Below are positions 42,649 to 50,460 of a stretch of DNA of 64,000 nt, piece after piece. A program made the position numbers and the translations under genes. Below the pieces are notes generated by a model, which did not search any database, was not told the DNA's origin, and was given only the letters and a program-made list of their open reading frames with translations. Source of the stretch: Nitrobacter sp039808345 (GTDB lineage Bacteria > Pseudomonadota > Alphaproteobacteria > Rhizobiales > Xanthobacteraceae); assembly GCF_047824785.1 (NCBI RefSeq), contig NZ_CP181167.1:3534001-3598000 (forward strand), in the 5' to 3' direction. Within the stretch, counting starts at the first letter, position 1. Every line of letters starts with the position of its first letter.

Positions 42649-44418
42649 ATGCAGGTACTCGTTTTCAACGCCGGCAGTTCCAGTCTCAAGTTCGGCGTCT
42701 TCGGAGTCGGCACGGAGACACGTGAGGTCTTCAGGGGTTCTTACGAGCGCTTTCGGGCGGGAGGATGCGAATACCGTTTTCGGCATGGAGAAGCCGACGA
42801 GCGGGGTGCGGCCGAATTCGATAGTCCCGGCGAAGCGCTGAAAGGGGTTCCGGCCGCGCTGAAGCGGTTCGGACTCGACGCAATCGACGCTGTCGGGCAC
42901 AGGATCGTCCATGGCGGCGCAAGGTTTTCCTCGCCGACACTGCTGGATGACGAAACGGTCGAGGCCATCGAGGCGCTGACGCCGCTGGCTCCGCTGCACA
43001 ATCCGGCCAATCTCGAGGCAGTCAGGCTCTGCCGCGGCCTTTGGCCGGACATACGTCAGGTGGCAGTGTTCGACACAGCCTTCCACCTCAGCAACCCGGC
43101 GTTCGTGACAACCTATGCGGTGCCCTCGAAATGGCGGGAGGCCGGCCTTCGCCGCTATGGGTTCCATGGAACTTCCCACAAATATGTGGCCGAGAGGGCA
43201 GCCCAAGAGATCGGCCGGCCGCTTTCCGACCTCCAACTGGTGAGCATTCATCTCGGCAACGGCGCCAGCATCTGCGCCGTCAACCGCGGGCACAGCATGG
43301 ACAGTTCGATGGGCATGACGCCGCTCGAGGGGCTGGTGATGGGTACCCGCTCCGGTGACGTGGACCCAGGCGCGTTTGGCTTTCTGTCGCGCGAACTTCA
43401 GCTTTCGGTGCAGGAGATCGAGGATGCGCTCTATGACGAGAGCGGGCTGAAGGGGCTGGCAGGCTCGTCTGACATGCGCGACATTGAAGACAGGGCGACT
43501 AAGGGCGACCCCCAGGCCCAACTCACGATCGAGATCTACGCATATCGCGCCAAAAAATATGTCGGGGCTTATGCTGCAGCCATGGGAGGACTGGACGCGA
43601 TCGTCTTCACCGGCGGCATCGGCGAGAATTCCCCCTCCATGCGCCGGCGCATCTGCGACGGTCTGGACTTCATGGGTCTGCAACTCGACCACGACCGCAA
43701 CATGGCCGTGAACCTGTCAGGCCGCGCGGCGCCGCAAATCCAGGCTTACGGTTCGCGTGTCCGTGTCTTCGTGACGGAGACGGCCGAGCAACTCATGATC
43801 GCCCGCGAGACGGCTGCGGCGCTCGCCGCCGGCCAGACCGGGGGCCAGTTGCGCCTGCCGATTGCGGTTTCGGCCAGGCACGTCCACCTGTCACGTGAGG
43901 CCGTGGATGAGCTGTTCGGCAAGGGCTACGTGCTCGACCAGGCGACACCGTTGCGACAGCCGGGTCACTGGTCGGCAAGGGAAAGGGTGACGCTCGTTGG
44001 GCCCAAGGGCAGACTTGAGCGTGTCGCCATACTCGGACCGCTGCGTCAACGCACGCAGATCGAAGTGTCGCGCACCGACAGCTTTGCCCTCGGCATCGAC
44101 GTGCCGGTGCGGGACAGCGGCAGGCTTGAGGCTACGCCGCAGGTTACGATCGAGGGGCCTGCCGGAAGCTTTACCACCGACGGCCTCATCATCGCGGCAA
44201 GGCACATCCATACCAATCCCGCCGATGCGGCGAGGCTCGGCATCCTGGACGGCGAATATGTCGACGTCCGCGTCAGCGACGACGATCGCACACTGACCTT
44301 CGGCCGGACTCTGGTACGGGTGGGCAAGGTCTCCTTCACGGAGGTGCACATCGACACCGATGAGGCCAACGCGGCAGGGACCGAAGTGGCGGCAACGGGG
44401 GAACTCGTGCAGGTCTGA
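42649..44418 (+). CDS. Acetate kinase fused to PduL-type phosphotransacylase
   Basis: 590 residues from the ATG at 42649. Residues 1-~398 are a complete acetate kinase: FNAGSSSLKF, HRIVHGG, HGTSHKYV, SIHLGNGAS, MGTRSGDVDPG, VFTGGIGENS. Residues ~403-590 are a complete PduL phosphotransacylase: ARHVHLS (H411, H413), LRQPGHWSARERVTLVGPKG, LGPLRQRTQIEVSRTDSF, ARHIHTNP (H519, H521) and VHIDTDEANAAG; the histidines match PduL zinc ligands. One chain could therefore convert acetyl-phosphate to acetate plus ATP or to acetyl-CoA. No encapsulation peptide of the microcompartment PduL type is seen. The phosphoketolase gene faces it, ending 57 bases away. A TTG start ten codons upstream is possible. Confidence 0.92.
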   Translation: MQVLVFNAGSSSLKFGVFGVGTETREVFRGSYERFRAGGCEYRFRHGEADERGAAEFDSPGEALKGVPAALKRFGLDAIDAVGHRIVHGGARFSSPTLLDDETVEAIEALTPLAPLHNPANLEAVRLCRGLWPDIRQVAVFDTAFHLSNPAFVTTYAVPSKWREAGLRRYGFHGTSHKYVAERAAQEIGRPLSDLQLVSIHLGNGASICAVNRGHSMDSSMGMTPLEGLVMGTRSGDVDPGAFGFLSRELQLSVQEIEDALYDESGLKGLAGSSDMRDIEDRATKGDPQAQLTIEIYAYRAKKYVGAYAAAMGGLDAIVFTGGIGENSPSMRRRICDGLDFMGLQLDHDRNMAVNLSGRAAPQIQAYGSRVRVFVTETAEQLMIARETAAALAAGQTGGQLRLPIAVSARHVHLSREAVDELFGKGYVLDQATPLRQPGHWSARERVTLVGPKGRLERVAILGPLRQRTQIEVSRTDSFALGIDVPVRDSGRLEATPQVTIEGPAGSFTTDGLIIAARHIHTNPADAARLGILDGEYVDVRVSDDDRTLTFGRTLVRVGKVSFTEVHIDTDEANAAGTEVAATGELVQV

Positions 44419-44439
44419 GGTGACGGCATGGCTGACGTC

Positions 44440-44461
44440 AGGCGCCATCAGTCTAGCGCCT
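44440..44461. terminator. Possible shared terminator hairpin
   Basis: Inverted repeat AGGCGC-N10-GCGCCT between the convergent ackA-pduL and phosphoketolase genes. There is no obvious T run, so weak evidence. Confidence 0.4.
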
Positions 44462-44474
44462 CGGCGGCAGTCTT

Positions 44475-46835
44475 CTAGAGCCAGCTCCATTCTTGGATCT
44501 CAGGCATGTCTTCACCATACTGCCGGACATACGAGGCATGCTCGGCCAGCGCTTGCTCGCAACGTTCGATCACTCGTTCGCCGCCCATGCCAAGATTCGG
44601 CAGCCGCCTGACGGCGGCTATGACCAGATGGAAGCGGTCGAGTTCGTTCATGACCGCTATATCGAACGGCGTGGTGGTCGTACCTTCTTCCTGGAAACCA
44701 TGGACATGGAAATTGGCGTGGTTGATCCGCTTATAGGTCAGGCGGTGAATGAGGTAAGGATAACCATGGTAGGCGAAGATCACGGGCTTATCTTTCGTGA
44801 AGAGAGCGTCGAATTCATCGTCGGTGAACCCGTGCGGATGTGTCGTGTGGGATTGCAGCGTCATCAGGTCGACGACATTGACCACCCGGATGCGAAGATC
44901 AGGCAGCTCGCGGCACAGCAGGTCGACGGCGGCGAGAACTTCCAGTGTCGGCACGTCGCCGCAGCAGGCCATTACCACATCGGGCTCCTCGTCAGCCGGG
45001 CATGTGCAGGCCCATTCCCAAATCCCGGCGCCCGCCTCGCAATGGCGTTCCGCCTGCTCGGCTGTGAGCCATTGCGGCTGCGGCTGCTTGCCGGCCGTGA
45101 TCACGTTGATCCGGTTCCAGGTCCTCAGGCAGTGGTCGGTGACCCAGAGCAGCGTGTTTGCATCCGGCGGAAAATACAGGCGAACGGTGTCGGCCTTCTT
45201 GTTGGCGACGAAGTCGGCGAAGCCCGGATCCTGGTGGCTGAAGCCATTATGATCTTGCCGCCAGACATGCGAGGTCAGGAGATAGTTGAGAGAGGCGATC
45301 GGCTTGCGCCATGGTAGTTCCGCAGAAACTTTGAGCCATTTGGCATGCTGATTGACCATAGAATCCACGATGTGGATGAAGGCCTCGTAGCAGGAGAACA
45401 GGCCATGTCGTCCAGTTAGCAGGTAACCCTCCAGCCACCCCTGACAAAGATGCTCCGACAGAACCTCCATTACCCGCCCCTCGCGCGCGAGGTGCACATC
45501 GTAGGATTCGATCTTCTCCATCCAGACCCGGTCCGTCACCTCGAAGACGGCGTCAAGCCTGTTCGAGGCGGTCTCGTCCGGACCCATGAGGCGGAAATTC
45601 CTTGCCTCGGCATTGAGGCGCATGACCTCACGCAGATAAGCTCCCATCAAGCGGGTCGCCTCGGCGATCGTTTCGCCCGGTTGCCCGACGTCGAGTGCGA
45701 GGCTCTTCCATTCCGGCAGGAGGAGGTCCTTCTTCAGTATCCCGCCATTGGCATGCGGTAGCGCGCCCATGCGCTTCTCGCCTTCGGGCGCCAGGGAAGC
45801 GATCTCCGGTTGGAAGCAGCCTTTCTCGTCGAACAGCTCCTCCGGCCGATAGCTGCGCAGCCACTCTTCGAGGATCTTGCGGTGGGCGGCATTTCCCCGT
45901 GCATTCGACACCGGGACCTGATGCGAGCGCCAGAAGTCCTCCACTCGTCTGCCGTCGACCTCCTTCGGTCCGGTCCAGCCTTTCGGGCTTCGCAGGATGA
46001 TCATCGGCCAGCGCGGGCGCTCGCCCGACCAGCCTTCCGTCCGCGCCTCTCGCTGAATGTCCTGAATTCGATCCATGGCCAAATCCACGGTCGCCGCCAT
46101 GGCGCGATGCATTGGGATTGGCTCATGCCCCTCCACGAAGAGCGGCTCGTAGCCGTAGCCACTGAAAAGATCGCGGAGTTCCGCGTCCGGCATGCGCGCC
46201 AACAAAGTGGGATTGGCGATCTTGTAGCCGTTGAGGTGAAGGATCGGCAGAACCGCGCCATCGACTTGCGGATTCAGAAACTTGTTGGAATGCCAGGCGG
46301 CGGCCAGCGGACCCGTCTCGGCTTCCCCGTCGCCGACGACGCAGGCGACGGTCAGGTCGGGATTGTCGAAAGCGGCACCGAAGGCATGGACAAGGGCGTA
46401 GCCGAGTTCGCCTCCCTCATGGATGGAACCGGGCGTCTCGGGTGCGACGTGGCTGGGTACCCCGCCCGGGAACGAGAACTGCCGGAAAAGCTTCCGCAAT
46501 CCTTCTTCATTCCGCGTGATCTCCGGATAGATCTCGCTATAGGAGCCCTCGAGGTAGGTGTTGGCGACCATTGCAGGCCCGCCGTGACCGGGACCGCAGA
46601 TGTAGAGGATTTCCGTGCCGCGTTCCCTGATAACGCGATTCAGATGCACGTAAATGAAATTCAGCCCGGGCGTCGTACCCCAGTGACCGAGCAGCCGCGG
46701 CTTCACGTCTTCCGCCTTCAACGGTTCTCGCAGCAGCGGATTATCCATCAGGTAGATTTGGCCGACCGACACGTAGTTAGCCGCGCGCCAGTAGCGGTCG
46801 ATCAGACCTAGTTGCGTATTATCCAGTTCCGCCAT
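44475..46835 (-). CDS. xfp: Phosphoketolase (xylulose-5-phosphate/fructose-6-phosphate)
   Basis: 786 residues from the ATG at 46835, chosen because GGAG lies six bases before it; an ATG at 46865 adds ten residues. All hallmarks are present: the N-terminal RYWRAANYVSVGQIYL, GHWGTTPGLNF, thiamine-diphosphate sites GHGGPA and GDGEAETGPLAAAWHSNKF, and a late SHVWRQDHNGFSHQDPG. It cleaves Xu5P or F6P with phosphate to acetyl-phosphate plus GAP or E4P. Its product is the substrate of the fused AckA-PduL encoded tail-to-tail, so together they form a carbon-conserving route to acetyl-CoA or an ATP-yielding route to acetate. Confidence 0.95.
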   Translation of the reverse strand: MAELDNTQLGLIDRYWRAANYVSVGQIYLMDNPLLREPLKAEDVKPRLLGHWGTTPGLNFIYVHLNRVIRERGTEILYICGPGHGGPAMVANTYLEGSYSEIYPEITRNEEGLRKLFRQFSFPGGVPSHVAPETPGSIHEGGELGYALVHAFGAAFDNPDLTVACVVGDGEAETGPLAAAWHSNKFLNPQVDGAVLPILHLNGYKIANPTLLARMPDAELRDLFSGYGYEPLFVEGHEPIPMHRAMAATVDLAMDRIQDIQREARTEGWSGERPRWPMIILRSPKGWTGPKEVDGRRVEDFWRSHQVPVSNARGNAAHRKILEEWLRSYRPEELFDEKGCFQPEIASLAPEGEKRMGALPHANGGILKKDLLLPEWKSLALDVGQPGETIAEATRLMGAYLREVMRLNAEARNFRLMGPDETASNRLDAVFEVTDRVWMEKIESYDVHLAREGRVMEVLSEHLCQGWLEGYLLTGRHGLFSCYEAFIHIVDSMVNQHAKWLKVSAELPWRKPIASLNYLLTSHVWRQDHNGFSHQDPGFADFVANKKADTVRLYFPPDANTLLWVTDHCLRTWNRINVITAGKQPQPQWLTAEQAERHCEAGAGIWEWACTCPADEEPDVVMACCGDVPTLEVLAAVDLLCRELPDLRIRVVNVVDLMTLQSHTTHPHGFTDDEFDALFTKDKPVIFAYHGYPYLIHRLTYKRINHANFHVHGFQEEGTTTTPFDIAVMNELDRFHLVIAAVRRLPNLGMGGERVIERCEQALAEHASYVRQYGEDMPEIQEWSWL

Positions 46836-47152
46836 TCTGAGCTCCGTAATCCAGATTTCTGCCATAAACCGGTCGTGAGTGGCCTCGCCAACCGGTCATG
46901 AATGGCTGGTACCGCTCAGTTGCCTCGAACACCCAATGTGACATGCCACGGTCGCCTACTTTGGCCGGGTGAAGTCGATCACCCCACTAAGTCTCGGCGC
47001 GACCGATCAGAAATGCTCCTATCGGGTATCGCACAGCCAAGAGTTTATCGAAATCAAGGCAACAGATGCACAAACGTGTGCGTCTGTTCGCCAGGCGATA
47101 GCCTCCATGGTATCAGAGTGAAAACAGCTATCGACAGGAAGGAGACGAGCCG
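46836..47152. other. Divergent promoter region with FNR/FixK-like box
   Basis: No gene. Near the phosphoketolase start GACCGGTT appears twice as a direct repeat (about 46870 and 46891, on the minus strand reading). An FNR/FixK-like box lies toward the cytochrome gene. Confidence 0.45.
47044..47057. promoter_or_regulatory. FNR/FixK-like box
   Basis: TTTAT-CGAA-ATCAA, one base from the consensus TTGAT-N4-ATCAA. Its centre is about 102 bases before the cytochrome c start codon. Single-site evidence only. Confidence 0.35.
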
Positions 47153-47476
47153 ATGCCCAGAACGATGGTCGGAATGGCTTGGGTAGCGGTGCTGATGACT
47201 CTCGGCCCAGCGTTAGCCTATTCCGATGACCTTGCCCGAGGGAAGGCGCTGGCGGAGTTGAACTGCGCGCGCTGCCACGCGATCGATCGAACAAGCAAAA
47301 GCGAGCATGCGGGTGCGCCCCCCTTCCGGACGCTTTCACAGCGTTACCCTATCGATGCGCTGGAGGAAGCCCTCGCCGAAGGCATATCTACTGGGCATCC
47401 AGACATGCCAGAGTTTGTGGCGACCCCCGATCAAATCGACGCAATCCTTGACTATATCAGTAGCCTCAATGATTAG
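47153..47476 (+). CDS. Small periplasmic class I cytochrome c
   Basis: 107 residues: signal peptide (VGMAWVAVLMTLGPALAYS), heme-attachment site CARCH, and an axial methionine in HPDMPEF, followed by DQIDAILDYISSL. A monoheme electron carrier of the cytochrome c class I fold. Good ribosome-binding site (AAGGAG). Opposite the phosphoketolase gene, with a shared upstream region. Partner not known. Confidence 0.85.
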   Translation: MPRTMVGMAWVAVLMTLGPALAYSDDLARGKALAELNCARCHAIDRTSKSEHAGAPPFRTLSQRYPIDALEEALAEGISTGHPDMPEFVATPDQIDAILDYISSLND

Positions 47477-47543
47477 ATCACGATCCGTATCGCAAGGCCC
47501 GGGGAGTGGGTGCAGGGGCTGATAGGCTGGGTCGGCGTGCGGC

Positions 47544-47831
47544 CTATGGGTCGCCGCCGAAGATCTTGAGCTTGATTGCAATGCCGGCCATCAGCGCGAT
47601 CAGGATGCCAGTGGTGATGATACGCACCGTTGTCTGTACGGCGGTGCGCTTGGCGAGCCGAAATCCGGCCAGCAGCGAACGAAGATCCCGAATGTCCTCC
47701 GCGGCGTCCTTGCCATTGAGCCCTACCTCTTGCAGGGCGCGTCGCGCGCCAGTTTCGGCTGCGCGTGCCAGCAGCATCTCGAACTCGGTCTCTGACATGC
47801 GGAATTGCTCGTTCGCTTCCGGCGGCGTCAT
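47544..47831 (-). CDS. DUF6127 family phage/GTA-associated small protein
   Basis: 95 residues. A charged N-terminal half (FEMLLARAAETGARRALQEVG, DAAEDIRDLRSLL) is followed by one membrane helix (IITTGILIALMAGIAIKLKIF). DUF6127 members occur in alphaproteobacterial prophage head-tail regions; function unknown. It lies directly downstream of the broken head-closure gene, as in intact phages. Confidence 0.7.
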   Translation of the reverse strand: MTPPEANEQFRMSETEFEMLLARAAETGARRALQEVGLNGKDAAEDIRDLRSLLAGFRLAKRTAVQTTVRIITTGILIALMAGIAIKLKIFGGDP

Positions 47832-47882
47832 GGCGGTTCTCCGGTAATTTTGATATCCGGTTGCGGAGCTGCCCGCGGCCGT

Positions 47883-48225
47883 TCAGGTCGCGACACCAGC
47901 CTCGCACAACATGGTGATGAAGCGGCCGCGACGTGTCGGCGGAGGTGCGGATGTTGTAGATGGTGCCGGAGCGGACCTCAATCAGCCGCCATGCGGCGGT
48001 GATGGTGGCGGTCTCGGCATCGAAGCGCACCAGGATCAGCGCCGGCTGCACTTCCTGCAGGCGGGCAGCGATGACGGTTTCGCCGCCTTTCGATGGAAGG
48101 ATGCAGGCATCGCGCTCGAACTGCGCAACCCACATGCCGACGGTATTGCCGTAGCCGTCGTCGACTTCCCCGCGCTTTTCGAAGCTGACGCGGTCGCGCA
48201 GATCGTTGGCGGAAATGTTGGTCAT
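47883..48225 (-). pseudogene. Phage head-tail closure protein, frameshifted
   Basis: Reads LRDRVSFEKRGEVDDGYGNT, WVAQFERDACILPSKGGETV, and LIEVRSGTIYNIRTSADTSR, typical of SPP1 gp16-like head closure proteins. After TSR one extra C (about 47930) shifts the frame; removing it gives RFITMLCEAGVAT and a natural stop at 47883. So the gene is complete except for a single-base insertion. Four-base-type overlap with the connector fragment upstream. Confidence 0.7.
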
Positions 48226-48484
48226 CAGAGCGGCCGCATCCGGTAGGGCTCGATCAGCGCATGGACGGTGCGGTCGATGGCCACATCGATGCTGGTATCG
48301 GCCCCATCGAAGAGCCGCTGGACGATGAGCAGGATAGCTTGACGGATCGGTTCTGGTACATCGGCCGCGGTACCGAAACCGGCGGCGAAGGTAATCGATA
48401 CGGCATCAATCCGGAGACAGGTTGCCGGCCAGGCTTGTCCCAACTGCCGTGCGGCATAGGCGCCCCGCGCATCAGCGAACAGAT
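48225..48484 (-). pseudogene. Phage head-tail connector (gp6-like), C-terminal fragment
   Basis: The C-terminal ~80 residues (WPATCLRIDAVSITFAAGFG, VPEPIRQAILLIVQRLFDG, LIEPYRMRPL) match head-tail connector proteins; the N-terminal half is missing, replaced by serine-recombinase sequence on the other strand. With the closure gene and DUF6127 it forms a piece of a phage head-tail operon. Confidence 0.65.
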
Positions 48485-48583
48485 CGTATCCGACTGCGCA
48501 CGCAAGGGCTGACAAGCTTGGTCGCGGATCTCGGTGGCATCGACCCTGATCGGAAGCCCAACGACGAGAGGAAAGCAGCGTGA
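48485..48583 (+). pseudogene. Serine recombinase, last ~30 codons
   Basis: Reads RIRLRTQGLTSLVADLGGID and ends ERKAA, the C terminus of a large serine recombinase. It corresponds to LRNEGIGSLARQMM in the fragment at 32853. Its stop overlaps the GTG start of the next gene. Confidence 0.65.
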
Positions 48584-49008
48584 CCCAAAAAGCCTCCGTC
48601 ACGCGCGATCACGACACCATCACCGTGCATGTGCCGCTGACCTTCGCCAGGCGCGGTGGCCGCAAGCAGATCGTCCTGCCCGACGGCACATCGTCATGGA
48701 CGCCGCCACGCGCCCGTGTCGACAACACCATGGTGAAGGCGATCGCGCGTGGCTTCCGTTGGCGCAAGCTGGTGGAAACCGGCGTTCATGCCACCGTCGA
48801 GGACATTGCCGCCGCAGAGAGGATCAATGCATCCTATGTCAGCCGCGTCCTGCGCCTCACCCTACTGGCGCCGCACATCGTGGAGGCAATCATAGATGGC
48901 CGGCAGGGATCGGAAATCACGCTGGCGGCGTTGATGAAGCCGTTTCCGGTGGAGTGGGAGAGGCAATGTAGTTATCTTGCGATTTCTAAAGCGGATAGCG
49001 CAAGGTAG
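48580..49008 (+). CDS. Recombinase-associated HTH protein
   Basis: 142 residues from a GTG at 48580 (GAGGAAAG before it). A basic N-terminal part (TVHVPLTFARRGGRKQIVLP), then AIARGFRWRKLVETGVHATVEDIAAAE and a helix-turn-helix NASYVSRVLRLTLLAPHIVEAI; conserved end FPVEWERQ. The last ~16 residues (CSYLAISKADSAR) look like read-through into the baeRF gene, whose 3' end overlaps by 23 bases. Paralogous to the amber-interrupted gene at 33245 and to the scrap at 50250. Role unknown; probably regulates or assists its recombinase. Confidence 0.65.
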   Translation: MTQKASVTRDHDTITVHVPLTFARRGGRKQIVLPDGTSSWTPPRARVDNTMVKAIARGFRWRKLVETGVHATVEDIAAAERINASYVSRVLRLTLLAPHIVEAIIDGRQGSEITLAALMKPFPVEWERQCSYLAISKADSAR

Positions 49009-50104
49009 CCGCCAACGATCCTGCGCCCGGAATATCATTCTTGCGTGCGGCAATGACGCGAGCACCGCTGGTTAGTGCACGACGCATGATCTCATCCACA
49101 ATTCCATAGGTGTCGGGCCCTTCCTCGCCAAAGACTACGGCTCCGGTATCCTCGTCGACGGTGCCATGGACGATCTCGTCGAAGTTCACCAGCAGGGTTT
49201 CTATTCCGCCAAACGTGGCAAGACGCGCTGCGTCCGAGATATCTGTGGTGGCCCGACGGTCATTGGCGCGTTGTTCAAACAGAGCCCTGACGCCTTCGAT
49301 CTCCCGCGCGTAGGCGGCATCGAGTATGGGCCGCGCCGCTGCGGCGATCTCGCTCTCCGTCGAACGGTCATCGGTCACCGTCAGGGTTTCGGGGACGAGA
49401 TTTGGATTGCTGTTGATCGAACGGAAAATGGCCGCCACCGGCTCATTCGCAGCCAGAATCAGTGGCACGTCGCGTCCCGCAAGTATCGGGCGAATGGCCG
49501 CATCCACCATGCGCGAATATTGTGCAAGCCGTACCTTCTGACCCTCCGACCCCATTACGCGGCGCAACGAGGTACGATTGTTAAGTGAGGAGACCTTGAC
49601 CGCGCTGGCCGCATCCTTTGGCAGGTCCGGCACCTGCAGACGCTGCGGCGGCAAGTCAGGAAACACCTCGATCAGTCGCACATTGTTCTCGGAGATTGCC
49701 AGCACGAACGCTTCATTTGGGAAGGTGATGGCGCGCATCAGCGGCTTGAGTAAAAAGCGATCCGCCACTTCAATCGCCGACTGGAGTCGATTTGCCAGCC
49801 GGAAGGTCTGGATGGTGTCCGGCGTTGCAAAGATCGCGAGGGAACGCGCCTGAAAGCGCCAGAACTCGTCATCATCCAACAAATCGTCGAGCTGTTCCGC
49901 CAGGAGCGCCAGTCGCCGCTTGTCCAGACCACCGGCTTCAAGCTGGGCATAGGCCTGCTTAGCGAGATTGCCGGCCTCGATGCGCGAGGCCTCGACATCC
50001 TGGGTCAAAGGAGTAGTCGGAACGTAGATGGATACGCAGGCATCGGCGCGCACATCATTGAGCTTGCGCAAATCGGAGAGCGCGGGGATGTCGACATAGA
50101 GCAT
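48986..50104 (-). CDS. BaeRF-family protein (bacterial release-factor-1-like, family 11)
   Basis: 372 residues from the ATG at 50104 (AAGGA upstream). The arrangement resembles archaeo-eukaryotic RF1-like proteins in bacteria: N-terminal ACVSIYVPTTPLTQD, middle RLIEVFPDLPPQRLQVPDLP, and C-terminal GARVIAARKNDIPGAGSLAATLRYPL. Such BaeRFs are predicted to act on stalled or hibernating ribosomes and often lie in stress clusters with Hsp20 and phosphoketolase. Family assignment is by memory of these motifs, not a search. Flanked by recombinase-HTH fragments on both sides. Confidence 0.6.
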   Translation of the reverse strand: MLYVDIPALSDLRKLNDVRADACVSIYVPTTPLTQDVEASRIEAGNLAKQAYAQLEAGGLDKRRLALLAEQLDDLLDDDEFWRFQARSLAIFATPDTIQTFRLANRLQSAIEVADRFLLKPLMRAITFPNEAFVLAISENNVRLIEVFPDLPPQRLQVPDLPKDAASAVKVSSLNNRTSLRRVMGSEGQKVRLAQYSRMVDAAIRPILAGRDVPLILAANEPVAAIFRSINSNPNLVPETLTVTDDRSTESEIAAAARPILDAAYAREIEGVRALFEQRANDRRATTDISDAARLATFGGIETLLVNFDEIVHGTVDEDTGAVVFGEEGPDTYGIVDEIMRRALTSGARVIAARKNDIPGAGSLAATLRYPL

Positions 50105-50249
50105 GGGTGATCCTTCGCTTCTTCGAGACAATCTACGCTTTCACTTAGTGCTCGGGAGATATGGTTGCAAACTGGCGGATCGGAAGTTTGCGCGCTTGTG
50201 TCTCAAGGAGCTTCCGGAGCCAGGGGCAATGCGGCCCGGACCATAAACG

Positions 50250-50344
50250 TTGTTGCGATCCTCGACGCAAGGCAGCGGCCGGACATCATGCTGGCCAAGC
50301 TGATGAGGCCGTTTCCGGTGGAGTGGGAAAAGCAGCGATTTTGA
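50250..50344 (+). pseudogene. Recombinase-associated HTH protein, C-terminal scrap
   Basis: Reads VVAILDARQRPDIMLAKLMR and PFPVEWEKQRF then stop. It matches the end of the gene at 48580 (VEAIIDGRQGSEITLAALMK and PFPVEWERQ). Only the last ~30 codons remain. Confidence 0.7.
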
Positions 50345-50460
50345 CGATGTCAGGCGTCGTTCTGTATCCAGACGTTCGGCGCAGCCTTCCAATGTGCGCC
50401 AGCTGGCATTAAACCCTTCAAGGGTCGCGTCCAGACGAGCGAACGCGTGAGGGGCAGGAA

